A DNA stretch of 64,000 nucleotides from Sanderia malayensis (Eukaryota; Cnidaria; Scyphozoa; Semaeostomeae; Pelagiidae). This document shows, one piece after another, positions 15,587 to 28,999 of the stretch. Position numbers and translations under genes: made by a program. The stretch lies in contig RQOL01000628.1 in assembly GCA_013076295.1 (NCBI GenBank), positions 42,770 through 106,769 on the forward strand, in the 5' to 3' direction. Below the pieces are notes generated by a model. It had not been told where the DNA came from and did no database searches. It was given only the letters and a program-made list of their open reading frames with translations. Positions within the stretch are counted from its first letter, which is position 1, and the number at the start of each line of letters is the position of its first letter.

Positions 15587-16752
15587 GCATTTGTGTTTAC
15601 TTAGTTTCAGCTGTAATAACGTGGATTCATGTGCAATTATTGTGGAGTAATGTTAATATCACTGAAAACAAGCAAATGTATGGGTAATTTAGTTAGTATC
15701 AGCTGTAATAACGTGGATTCATGTGCAATTAGTGTGCATTAATGTTATTATCACTGAAAACAAGCAAATGCATGTGTAATTTACTTAGTTTCAGCTGTAA
15801 AAACGTGGATTCATATGCAATTAGTGTGCAGTATTGTTAATATCACTGCAAACAAGCAAATGCATTTGTATTTTACATAGTTTCAGCTGTAATAATGTGG
15901 ATTCATGTGCAATTAGTGTGCAGTAATGTTAATATCACTGAAAACAAGCAAATGCATGTGTATTTTACTTAGTTTCAGCTGTAATAACGTGGATTCATGT
16001 GCAATTAGTGTGCAATAATGTTAATATCACTGAAAACAAGCAAATGCATTTGTATTTTACTTAGTTTCAGTTGTAATAACGTGGATTCATGTGCAATTAG
16101 GGTGCAGTAATGTTAATATCACTGAAAACAAGCAACTGCATGTGCATTTTACTTAGTTTCAGCTGTAATAACGTGGATTCATGTGCAATTAGTGTGCAGT
16201 AATGTTAATATCACTGAAAACAAGCAAATGCAAGTGTAATTTACTTAGTTTCAGCTGTAATAACGTGGATTCATATGCAATTGGTGTGCAGTAATGTTAA
16301 TATCAATGAAGACAAGCAAATGCATTTGTATTTTACTTAGTTTCAGCTATAATAACGTGGATTCATGTCCAATTAGTGTGCAGTAATGTTAATATCACTG
16401 AAAATAAGCAAATGCATGTGTAATTTACTTAGTTTCAGCTGTAATAACGTGGATTCATGTGCAATTAGTGTGCAGTATTGTTAATATCAATGAAAACAAG
16501 CAAATGCATTTGTATTTTACTTAGTTTCAGCTGTAATAACGTAGATTCATGTCCAATTAGTGTGCAGTAATGTTAATATCACTGAAAATAAGCAAATGCA
16601 TGTGTAATTTACTTAGTTTCAGCTGTAATAACGTGGATTCATATGCAATTGGTGTGCAGTAATGTTAATATCACTGAAAACATGAAAATGCATGTGTAAT
16701 TTACTTAGTTTCAGCTGTAATAACGTGGATTCATGTGCAACTAGTGTGCAGT

Positions 16753-19085
16753 AATGTTAATATCATTGAAAACAAGCAAATGCATGTGTAATCTACTTAG
16801 TTTCAGCTGTAATAACGTGGATTCATGTGCAATTAGAGTGCATTAATGTTAATATCACTGAAAACAAGCAAATGCATGTGTAAATTACTTGGTTTCAGCT
16901 GTAATAACGTGGATTCATGTACAATTAGTGTGGAGTAATGTTAATATCACTGAAAAAAAGCAAATGCATGTGCATTTTACTTAGTTTGAGCTGTAATAAC
17001 GTGTATTCATGTGCAATTAGTGTGCAGTAAGGTGAATTTCACTGAAAACAAGCAAACTCAATTGTATTTTACTTAGTTTCAGCTGTAATAACGTGGATTC
17101 ATGTGCAATTAGTCTCCAGTAATGTTAATATCACTGAAAAAAAGCAAATGTATGTGTATTTTACTTAGTTTCAGCTGTAATAACGTGGATTCGTGTGAAA
17201 TTAGTGTGCAGTAATATTAATATCACTGAAAACAAGCAAATGCATCTGCATTTTACTTAGTTTCAACTGTCATAACGTGGATTCATGTGCTATTAGTGTG
17301 CAGTAATGTTAATATCACAGAAACCAAGCAAATGCATTTGTATTTTACTTAGTTTTAGCTGTAACAACGTGGATTCATGTGCAATTTGTATGCAGTAATG
17401 TTAATACCACTGAAAACAAGCAAATGCATGTGTAATTTACTTAGTTTCAGCTGTAATAACGTGGATTCACTTGCAATTTGGGTGCAGTAATGTTAATATC
17501 ACTGAAAACAAGCAAATGCATGTGCATTTTATTTAGTTTCAGCTGTAACAACGTGGATTCATGTGCAATTAGTGTGCAGTAATGTTATTATCACTGAAAA
17601 CAAACAAATGCATTTGTATTTTACTTTGTTTCAGCTGTAATAACGTGGATTCATGTGCAATTAGTGTGCAGTAATGTTAATAGCACTGGAAACAAGCAAA
17701 TGCAGGTGTTTTTTACTTAGTTTCGGCTGTAACAACGTGGATGCATGTGCAATTAGTGTGCAGTAATGTTAATATCACTGAAAACAAGCAAATGCATTTG
17801 TATTTTACTTAGTTTCAGCTGTAATAACGTGGATTCATGTGCAATTATTGTGCAGTAATGTTAATATCACTGAAAACAAGCAAATGTATGTGTAATTTAC
17901 TTAGTTTCAGCTGTAATAACGTGATTCATATGCAATTAGTGTGCAGTATTGTTAATATCACTGAAAACAAGCAAATGCATGTGTATTTTACTTAGTTTCA
18001 GCTGTAATAACGTGGATTCGTGTGAAATTAGTGTGCAGTAATATTAATATCACTGAAAACAAGCAAATGCATGTGCATTTTACTTAGTTTCAACTGTCAT
18101 AACGTGGATTCATGTGCTATTAGTGTGCAGTAATGTTAATATCACAGAAACCAAGCAAATTCATTTGTATTTTACTTAGTTTTAGCTGTAACAACGTGGA
18201 TTCATGTGCAATTAGTATGCAGTAATGTTAATATCACTGAAAACAAGCAAATGCATGTGTAATTTACTTAGTTTCAGCTGTAATAACGTTGATTCATGTG
18301 CAATTTGGCTGCAGTAATGTTAATATCACTGAAAACAAGCAAATGCATGCGCATTTTAATTAGTTTCAGCTGTAACAACATGGATTCATGTGCAATTAGT
18401 GTGCAGTAATGTTATTATCACTGAAAACAAACAAATGCATTTGTATTTTACTTAGTTTCAGTTGTAATAACGTGGATTCATGTGCAATTAGTGTACAGTA
18501 ATGTTAATATCACAGGAAACAAGCTAATGCATGTGTTTTTTACTTAGTTTCGGCTGTAACAACGTGGATGCATGTGCAATTAGTGTGCAGTAATGTTAAT
18601 ATTCGGCATTTTGTGGGCTGCAACCATGGGCAAACTGCACTTCTGGTTGCTGCCAAATCTCACTGCTGATTGTGGGTTTTTCGAATCATTTATGCGCAAC
18701 CAAAAATGCATTTGTGTTTTACTTAGTTTCAGCTGTAATAACGTGGATTCATGTGCAATTATTGTGCAGTAATGTTAATATCACTGAAAACAAGCAAATG
18801 TATGGGTAATTTAGTTAGTATCAGCTGTAATAACGTGGATTCATGTGCAATTAGTGTGCATTAATGTTAATATCACTCAAAACAAGCAAATGCATGTGTA
18901 ATTTACTTAGTTTCAGCTGTAATAACGTGGATTCATATGCAAATAGTGTGCAGTATTGTTAATATCACTGCAAACAAGCAAATGCATTTGTATTTTACAT
19001 AGTTTCAGCTGTAATAACGTGGATTCATGTGCAATTAGTGTGCAGTAATGTTAATATCACTGAAAACAAGCAAATGCATGTGTAT
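16753..19085 (+). repeat. Second copy of the 12.4-14.7 kb HOR block
   Basis: This block matches 12,360-14,690 at an offset of about 4,393 bp, including the cassette at 18,603. Private differences include GTAAGGTGAATTT at 17,027 in place of GTAAGGTCAATTT, and GCAAACTCAATTG nearby. Confidence 0.8.
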
Positions 19086-19999
19086 TTTACTTAGTTTCAG
19101 CTGTAATAACGTGGATTCATGTGCAATTAGTGTGCAATAATGTTAATATCACTGAAAACAAGCAAATGCATTTGTATTTTACTTAGTTTCAGTTGTAATA
19201 ACGTGGATTCATGTGCAATTAGGGTGCAGTAATGTTAATATCACTGAAAACAAGCAAATGCATGTGCATTTTACTTAGTTTCAGCTGTAATAACGTGGAT
19301 TCATGTGCAATTAGTGTGCAGTAATGTTAATATCACTGAAAACAAGCAAATGCAAGTGTAATTCACTTAGTTTCAGCTGTAATAACGTGGATTCATATGC
19401 AATTGGTGTGCAGTAATGTTAATATCAATGAAGACAAGCAAATGCATTTGTATTTTACTTAGTTTCAGCTATAATAACGTGGATTCATGTCCAATTAGTG
19501 TGCAGTAATGTTAATATCACTGAAAATAAGCAAATGCATTTGTAATTTACTTAGTTTCAGCTGTAATAACGTGGATTCATGTGCAATTAGTGTGCAGTAT
19601 TGTTAATATCAATGAAAACAAGCAAATGCATTTGTATTTTACTTAGTTTCAGCTGTAATAACGTAGATTCATGTCCAATTAGTGTGCAGTAATGTTAATA
19701 TCACTGAAAATAAGCAAATGCATGTGTAATTTACTTAGTTTCAGCTGTAATAACGTGGATTCATATGCAATTGGTGTGCAGTAATGTTAATATCACTGAA
19801 AACATGCAAATGCATTTGTATTTTACTACGTTTCAGCTGTAATAACGTGGATTCATGTGCAATTAGTGTGCAGTAATGTTAATATCACGGAAAATAAGCA
19901 AATGAATGTGTAATTTACTTAGTTTCAGCTGTAATAACGTGGATTCATGTGCAATTAGTGTGCAGTAATGTTAATATCATTGAAAACAAGCAAATGCAT

Positions 20000-22900
20000 G
20001 TGTAATTTACTTAGTTTCAGCTGTAGTAACGTGGATTCATGTGCAATTAGTGTGCATTAATGTTAATTTCACTGAAAACAAGCAAATGCATGTGTAATTT
20101 ACTTCGTTTCAGCTGTGATAACGTGGATTCATATGCAATTTGTGTGCAGTAATGTTAATATCACTGAAAACAAGCAAATGCATTTGTATTTTACTTAGTT
20201 TCAGCTGTAATAACGTGGATTCATGTGCAATTAGTCTCCAGTAATGTTAATATCACTGAAAACAAACAAATGCATGTGTATTTTACTTAGTTTCAGCTGT
20301 AATAAGGTGGATTCGTGTGAAATTAGTGTGCAGTAATATTAATATCACTGAAAACAAGCAAATGCATGTGCATTTTACTTAGTTTCAACTGTCATAACGT
20401 GGATTCATGTGCTATTAGTGTGCAGTAATGTTAATATCACAGAAACCAAAGCAAATTCATTTGTATTTTACTTAGTTTTAGCTGTAACAACGTGGATTCA
20501 TGTGCAATTAGTATGCAGTAATGTTAATATCACTGAACACAAGCAAATGCATGTGTAATTTTCTTAGTTTCAGCTGTAATAACGTGGATTCATGTGCAAT
20601 TTGGGTGCAGTAATGTTAATATCACTGAAAACAAGCAAATGCATGTGCATTTTAATTAGTTTCAGCTGTAACAACATGGATTCATGTGCAATTAGTGTGC
20701 AGTAATGTTACTATCACTGAAAACAAACAAATGCATTTGTATTTTACTTTGTTTCAGCTGTAATAACGTGGATTCATGTGCAACTAGTGTGCAGTAATGT
20801 TAATATCACTGGAAACAGGCTAATGCATGTGTTTTTTACTTAGTTTCGGCTGTAACAACGTGAATGCATGTGCAATTAGTGTGCAGTAATGTTAATATTC
20901 GTCATTTTGTGGGCTGCAACCATGGGCAAACTGCACTTCTGCTTGCTGCCAAATCTCACTCCTGATTGTGGGTTTTTCGAATCATTTATGCGCAACCAAA
21001 AATGCATTTGTATTTTACTTAGTTTCAGCTGTAATAACGTGGATTCATGTGCAATTATTGTGCAGTAATGTTAATATCACTGAAAACAAGCAAATGTATG
21101 TGTAATTTACTTAGTTTCAGCTGTAATAACGTGGATTCATGTGCAATTAGTGTGCAGTAATGTTAATATCATTGAAAACAAGCAAATGCATGTGTAATTT
21201 AGTTAGTATCAGCTGTAATAACGTGGATTCATGTGCAATTAGTGTGCATTAATGTTAATATCACTGAAAACAAGCAAATGCAAGTGTAATTTACTTAGTT
21301 TCAGCTGTAATAACGTGGATTCATATGCAATTGGTGTGCAGTAATGTTAATATCAATGAAAACAAGCAAATGCATTTGTATTTTACTTAGTTTCAGCTGT
21401 AATAACGTGGATTCATGTCCAATTAGTGTGCAGTAATGTTAATATCACTGAAAATAAGCAAATGCATGTGTAATTTACTTAATTTCAGCTGTAATAACGT
21501 GGATTCATATGCAATTGGTGTGCAGTAATGTTAATATCACTGAAAACAAGCAAATGCATTTGTATTTTACTTAGTTTCAGCTGTAATAACGTGGACTCAT
21601 GTCCAATTAGTGTGCAGTAATGTTAATATCACTGAAAATAAGCAAATGAATGTGTAATTTACTTAGTTTCAGCTGTAATAACGTGGATTCATGTGCAATT
21701 AGTGTGCAGTAATGTTAATATCATTGAAAACAAGCAAATGCATGTGTAATTTACTTAGTTTCAGCTGTAGTAACGTGGATTCATGTGCTATTAGTGTGCA
21801 GTAATGTTAATATCACAGAAACCAAGCAAATTCATTTGTATTTTACTTAGTTTTAACTGTAACAACGTGGATTCATGTGCAATTAGTATGCAGTAATGTT
21901 AATATCACTGAAAACAAGCAAATGCATGTGTAATTTAATTAGTTTCAGCTATAACAACATGGATTCATGTGCAATTAGTGTGCAGTAATGTTATTATCAC
22001 TGAAAACAAACAAATGCATTTGTATTTTACTTTGTTTCAGCTGTAATAACGTGGATTCATGTGCAATTAGTGTGCAGTAATGTTAATATCACTGGAAACA
22101 AGCTAATGCATGTGTTTTTTACTTAGTTTCGGCTGTAACAACGTGGATGCATGTGCAATTAATGTGCAACAATGTTAATATTCGGTATTTTGTGGGCTGC
22201 AACCATGGGCAAACTGCACTTCTGGTTGCTGCCAAATCTCACTGCTGATTGTGGGTTTTTCGAATCATTTATGCGCAACCAAAAATGCATTTGTATTTTA
22301 CTTAGTTTCAGCTGTAATAACGTGGATTCATGTGCAATTATTGTGCAGTAATGTTAATATCACTGAAAACAAGCAAATGTATGTGTAACTTACTTAGTTT
22401 CAGCTGTAATAACGTGGATTCATGTGCAATTAGTGTGCAGTAATGTTAATATCATTGAAAACAAGCAAATGCAAGTGTAATTTAGTTAGTATCAGCTGTA
22501 ATAACGTGGATTCATGTGCAATTAGTGTGCATTAATGTTAATATCACTGAAAACAAGCAAATGCATGTGTAATTTACTTAGTTTCAGCTGTAATTACGTG
22601 GATTCATATGCAATTAGTGTGCAGTATTGTTAATATCACTGCAAAGAAGCAAATGCATTTGTATTTTACATAGTTTCAGCTGTAATAACGTGGATTCATG
22701 TGCAATTAGTGTGCAGTAATGTTAATATCACTGAAAACAAGCAAATGCATGTGTATTTTACTTAGTTTGAGCTGTAATAACGTGGATTCATGTGCAATTA
22801 GTGTGCAATAATGTTAATATCACTGAAAACAAGCAAATGCATTTGTATTTTACTTAGTTTCAGTTGTAATAACGTGGATTCATGTCCAATTAGTGTGCAG

Positions 22901-24150
22901 TCATGTTAATATCACTGAAAACAAGCAAATGCATTTGTATTTTACTTAGTTTCAGCTGTAATAACGTGGATTCATGTCCAATTAGTGTGCAGTAATGTTA
23001 ATATCACTGAAAATAAGCAAATGCATGTGTAATTTACTTAGTTTCAGCTGTAATAACGTGGATTCATGTGCAATTAGTGTGCATTAATGTTAATATCACT
23101 GAAAACAAGCAAATGCATGTGTAATTTACTGGGTTTCAGCTGTAATAACGTGGATTCATGTTCAATTAGTGTGGAGTAATGTTAATATCACTGAAAACAA
23201 GCAAATGCATGTGCATTTTACTTAGTTTGAGCTGTAATAACGTGTATTCATGTGCAATTAGTGTGCAGTAAGGTCAATTTCACTGAAAACAAGCAAATTC
23301 AATTGTATTTTAATTAGTTTCAGTTGTAATAACGTGGATTCATGTGCAATTAGTCTCCAGTAATGTTAATATCACTGAAAACAAGCAAATGCATGTGTAT
23401 TTTACTTAGTTTCAGCTGTAATAGCGTGGATTCGTGTGAAATTAGTGTGCAGTAATATTAATGTCACTGAAAACAAGCAAATGCATGTGCATTTTACTTA
23501 GTTTCAACTGTCATAACGTGGATTCATGTGCAATTAGTGTGCAGTAATTTTAATGTCATTGAAAACAAGCAAATGCATGTGTAATTTAGTTAGTATCAGC
23601 TGTAATAACGTGGATTCATGTGCAATTAGTGTGCAGTATTGTTAATATCACTGCAAACAAGCAAATGCATTTGTATTTTACTTAGTTTCAGCTGTAATAA
23701 CTTGGATTCATGTGCAATTAGGGTGCAGTAATGTTAATATCACTGAAAACAAGGAAATGCATGTGCATTTTACTTAGTTTCAGCTGTAATAACGTGGATT
23801 CATGTGCAATTAGTGTGCAGTAATGTTAATATCAATGAAAACAAGCAAATGCATTTGTATTTTACTTAGTTTCAGCTGTAATAACGTGGATTCATGTCCA
23901 ATTAGTGTGCAGTAATGTTAATATCACTGAAAATAAGCAAATGCATGTGTAATTTACTTAGTTTCAGCTGTAATAACGTGGATTCATGCGCAATTAGTGC
24001 GCATTAATGTTAATTTCACTGAAAACAAGCAAATGCATGTGTAATTTACTTAATTTCAGCTGTAATAACGTGGATTCATATGCAATTGGTGTGCAGTAAT
24101 GTTAATATCACTGAAAACAAGCTAATGCATGTGTTTTTTACTTAGTTTCG
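20000..24150 (+). repeat. HOR block duplicated at about 27,065-31,210
   Basis: Offsets of 7,059-7,064 bp link the cassettes at 20,899 and 27,963, the cassettes at 22,182 and 29,242, and the GTAAGGTC marker at 23,268 and 30,327. The first cassette of each pair shares the private TTCGTCATT variant. Both blocks also share the GCGCAATTAGTGCGCATTAATG monomer near 23,990 and 31,050. The blocks diverge just before the cassette at 24,201, which has no partner at the same offset. Confidence 0.85.
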
Positions 24151-25943
24151 GCCGTAACAACGTGGATGCATGTGCAATTAGTGTGCAGTAATGTTAATAT
24201 TCGGCATTTTCTGGGCTGCAACCATGGGCAAACTGCACTTCTGGTTGCTGCCAAATCTCACTGCTGATTGTGGGTTTTTCGAATCATTTATGCGCAACCA
24301 AAAATGCATTTGTGTTTTACTTAGTTTCAGCTGTAATAACGTGGATTCATGTGCAATTAGTGTGCAGTATTGTTAATATCACTGAAAACAAGCAAATGCA
24401 AGTGTAATTTACTTAGTTTCAGCTGTAATAACGTGGATTCATATGCAATTGGTGTGCAGTAATGTTAATATCAATGAAGACAAGCAAATGCATTTGTATT
24501 TTACTTAGTTTCAGCTATCATAACGTGGATTCATGTCCAATTAGTGTGCAGTAATGTTAATATCACTGAAAATAAGCAAATGCATGTGTAATTTACTTAG
24601 TTTCAGCTGTAATAACGTGGATTCATGTGCAATTAGTGTGCAGTATTGTTAATATCAATGAAAACAAGCAAATGCATTTGTATTTTACTTAGTTTCAGCT
24701 GTAATAACGTAGATTCATGTCCAATTACCGTGCAGTAATGTTAATATCACTGAAAATAAGCAAATGCATGTGTAATTTACTTAGTTTCAGCTGTAATAAC
24801 GTGGATTCATATGCAATTGGTGTGCAGTAATGTTAATATCACTGAAAACATGCAAATGCATTTGTATTTTACTAAGTTTCAGCTGTAATAACGTGGATTC
24901 ATGTGCAATTAGTGTGCAGTAATGTTAATATCACGGAAAATAAGCAAATGAATGTGTAATTTACTTAGTTTCAGCTGTAATAACGTGGATTCATGTGCAA
25001 TTAGTGTCCAGTAATGTTAATATCATTGAAAACAAGCAAATGCATGTGTAATTTACTTAGTTTCAGCTGTAATAACGTGGATTCATGTGCAATTAGTGTG
25101 CAGTAATGTTAATTTCACTGAAAACAAGCAAATGCATGTGTAATTTACTTCGTTTCAGCTGTGATAACGTGGATTCATATGCAATTTGTGTGCAGTAATG
25201 TTAATATCACTGAAAACAAGCAAATGCATTTGTATTTTACTTAGTTTCAGCTGTAATAACGTGGATTCATGTGCAATTAGTCTCCAGTAATGTTAATATC
25301 ACTGAAAACAAGCAAATGCATGTGTATTTTACTTAGTTTCAGCTGTAATAACGTGGATTCGTGTGAAATTAGTGTGCAGAAATATTAAAATCACTGAAAA
25401 CAAGCAAATGCATGTGCATTTTACTTAGTTTCACCTGTAATAACGTGGATTCATGTGCAATTAGTGTGCAGTACTGTTAATATCACAGAAACCAAGCAAA
25501 TTCATTTGTATTTTACTTAGTTTTAGCTGTAACAACGTGGATTCATGTGCAATTAGTATGCAGTAATGTTAATATCACTGAACACAAGCAAATGCATGTG
25601 TAATTTTCTTAGTTTCAGCTGTAATAACGTGGATTCATGTGCAATTTGGGTGCAGTAATGTTAATATCACTGAAAACAAGCAAATGCATGTGCATTTTAA
25701 TTAGTTTCAGCTGTAACAACATGGATTCATGTGCAATTAGTGTGCAGTAATGTTATTATCACTGAAAACAAACAAATGCATTTGTATTTTACTTTGTTTC
25801 AGCTGTAATAACGTGGATTCATGTGCAACTAGTGTGCAGTAATGTTAATATCACTGGAAACAGGCTAATGCATGTGTTTTTTACTTAGTTTCGGCTGTAA
25901 CAACGTGGATGCATGTGCAATTAGTGTGCAGTAATGTTAATAT

Positions 25944-27960
25944 TCGGCATTTTCTGGGCTGCAACCATGGGCAAACTGCACTTCTGGTTGCTGCCAAATC
26001 TCACTGCTGATTGTGGGTTTTTCGAATCATTTATGCGCAACCAAAAATGCATTTGTGTTTTACTTAGTTTCAGCTGTAATAACGTGGATTCATGTGCAAT
26101 TATTGTGCAGTAGTGTTAATATCACTGAAAACAAGCAAATGCATGTGTTTTTTACTTAGTTTCAGCTGTAATAACGTGGATTCATGTGCAATTAGTGTGC
26201 ATTAATGTTAATATCACTGAAAACAAGCAAATGCATTTGTATTTTACTTAGTTTCAGTTGTAATAACGTGGATTCATGTGCAATTAGGGTGCAGTAATGT
26301 TAATATCACTGAAAACAAGCAAATGCATGTGCATTTTACTTAGTTTCAGCTGTAATAACGTGGATTCATGTGCAATTAGTGTGCAGTATTGTTAATATCA
26401 CTGAAAACAAGCAAATGCAAGTGTAATTTACTTAGTTTCAGCTGTAATAACGTGGATTCATATGCAATTGGTGTGCAGTAATGTTAATATCAATGAAGAC
26501 AAGCAAATGCATTTGTATTTTACTTAGTTTCAGCTATAATAACGTGGATTCATGTCCAATTAGTGTGCAGTAATGTTAATATCACTGAAAATAAGCAAAT
26601 GCATGTGTAATTTACTTAGTTTCAGCTGTAATAACGTGGATTCATGTGCAATTAGTGTGCAGTATTGTTAATATCAATGAAAACAAGCAAATGCATTTGT
26701 ATTTTACTTAGTTTCAGCTGTAATAACGTAGATTCATGTCCAATTAGCGTGCAGTAATGTTAATATCACTGAAAATAAGCAAATGCATGTGTAATTTACT
26801 TAGTTTCAGCTGTAATAACGTGGATTCATATGCAATTGGTGTGCAGTAATGTTAATATCACTGAAAACATGCAAATGCATTTGTATTTTACTAAGTTTCA
26901 GCTGTAATAACGTGGATTCATGTGCAATTAGTGTGCAGTAATGTTAATATCACGGAAAATAAGCAAATGAATGTGTAATTTACTTAGTTTCAGCTGTAAT
27001 AACGTGGATTCATGTGCAATTAGTGTGCAGTAATGTTAATATCATTGAAAACAAGCAAATGCATGTGTAATTTACTTAGTTTCAGCTGTAGTAACGTGGA
27101 TTCATGTGCAATTAGTGTGCATTAATGTTAATTTCACTGAAAACAAGCAAATGCATGTGTAATTTACTTCGTTTCAGCTGTGCTAACGTGGATTCATATG
27201 CAATTTGTGTGCAGTAATGTTAATATCACTGAAAACAAGCAAATGCATTTGTATTTTACTTAGTTTCAGCTGTAATAACGTGGATTCATGTGCAATTAGT
27301 CTCCAGTAATGTTAATATCACTGAAAACAAACAAATGCATGTGTATTTTACTTAGTTTCAGCTGTAATAACGTGGATTCGTGTGAAATTAGTGTGCAGTA
27401 ATATTAATATCACTGAAAACAAGCAAATGCATGTGCATTTTACTTAGTTTCAACTGTCATAACGTGGATTCATGTGCTATTAGTGTGCAGTAATGTTAAT
27501 ATCACAGAAACCAAGCAAATTCATTTGTATTTTACTTAGTTTTAGCTGTAACAACGTGGATTCATGTGCAATTAGTATGCAGTAATGTTAATATCACTGA
27601 ACACAAGCAAATGCATGTGTAATTTTCTTAGTTTCAGCTGTAATAACGTGGATTCATGTGCAATTTGGGTGCAGTAATGTTAATATCACTGAAAACAAGC
27701 AAATGCATGTGCATTTTAATTAGTTTCAGCTGTAACAACATGGATTCATGTGCAATTAGTGTGCAGTAATGTTATTATCACTGAAAACAAACAAATGCAT
27801 TTGTATTTTACTTTGTTTCAGCTGTAATAACGTGGATTCATGTGCAACTAGTGTGCAGTAATGTTAATATCACTGGAAACAGGCTAATGCATGTGTTTTT
27901 TACTTAGTTTCGGCTGTAACAACGTGGATGCATGTGCAATTAGTGTGCAGTAATGTTAAT
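25944..27960 (+). repeat. HOR segment repeated at 32,359-34,377
   Basis: The cassettes at 25,944 and 27,963 match those at 32,359 and 34,377 at offsets of 6,415 and 6,414 bp. The GAAGACAAGC monomer variant at 26,495 reappears at 32,910 with the same offset. Both left-hand cassettes of the pair have the TTTTCTGGG variant. The 27,963 cassette has TTCGTCATT whereas 34,377 has TTCGGCATT, so a breakpoint lies close to it. Confidence 0.8.
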
Positions 27961-28999
27961 ATTCGTCATTTTGTGGGCTGCAACCATGGGCAAACTGCAC
28001 TTCTGGTTGCTGCCAAATCTCACTGCTGATTGTGGGTTTTTCGAATCATTTATGCGCAACCAAAAATGCATTTGTATTTTACTTAGTTTCAGCTGTAATA
28101 CGTGGATTCATGTGCAATTAATGTGCAGTAATGTTAATATCACTGAAAACAAGCAAATGTATGTGTAATTTACTTAGTTTCAGCTGTAATAACGTGGATT
28201 CATGTGCAATTAGTGTGCAGTAATGTTAATATCATTGAAAACAAGCAAATGCATGTGTAATTTAGTTAGTATCAGCTGTAATAACGTGGATTCATGTGCA
28301 ATTAGTGTGCATTAATGTTAATATCACTGAAAACAAGCAAATGCAAGTGTAATTTACTTAGTTTCAGCTGTAATAACGTGGATTCATATGCAATTGGTGT
28401 GCAGTAATGTTAATATCAATGAAAACAAGCAAATGCATTTGTATTTTACTTAGTTTCAGCTGTAATAACGTGGATTCATGTCCAATTAGTGTGCAGTAAT
28501 GTTAATATCACTGAAAATAAGCAAATGCATGTGTAATTTACTTAATTTCAGCTGTAATAACGTGGATTCATATGCAATTGGTGTGCAGTAATGTTAATAT
28601 CACTGAAAACAAGCAAATGCATTTGTATTTTACTTAGTTTCAGCTGTAATAACGTGACTCATGTCCAATTAGTGTGCAGTAATGTTAATATCACTGAAAA
28701 TAAGCAAATGAATGTGTAATTACTTAGTTTCAGCTGTAATAACGTGGATTCATGTGCAATTAGTGTGCAGTAATGTTAATATCATTGAAAACAAGCAAAT
28801 GCATGTGTAATTTACTTAGTTTCAGCTGTAGTAACGTGGATTCATGTGCTATTAGTGTGCAGTAATGTTAATATCACAGAAACCAAGCAAATTCATTTGT
28901 ATTTTACTTAGTTTTAACTGTAACAACGTGGATTCATGTGCAATTAGTATGCAGTAATGTTAATATCACTGAAAACAAGCAAATGCATGTGTAATTTAA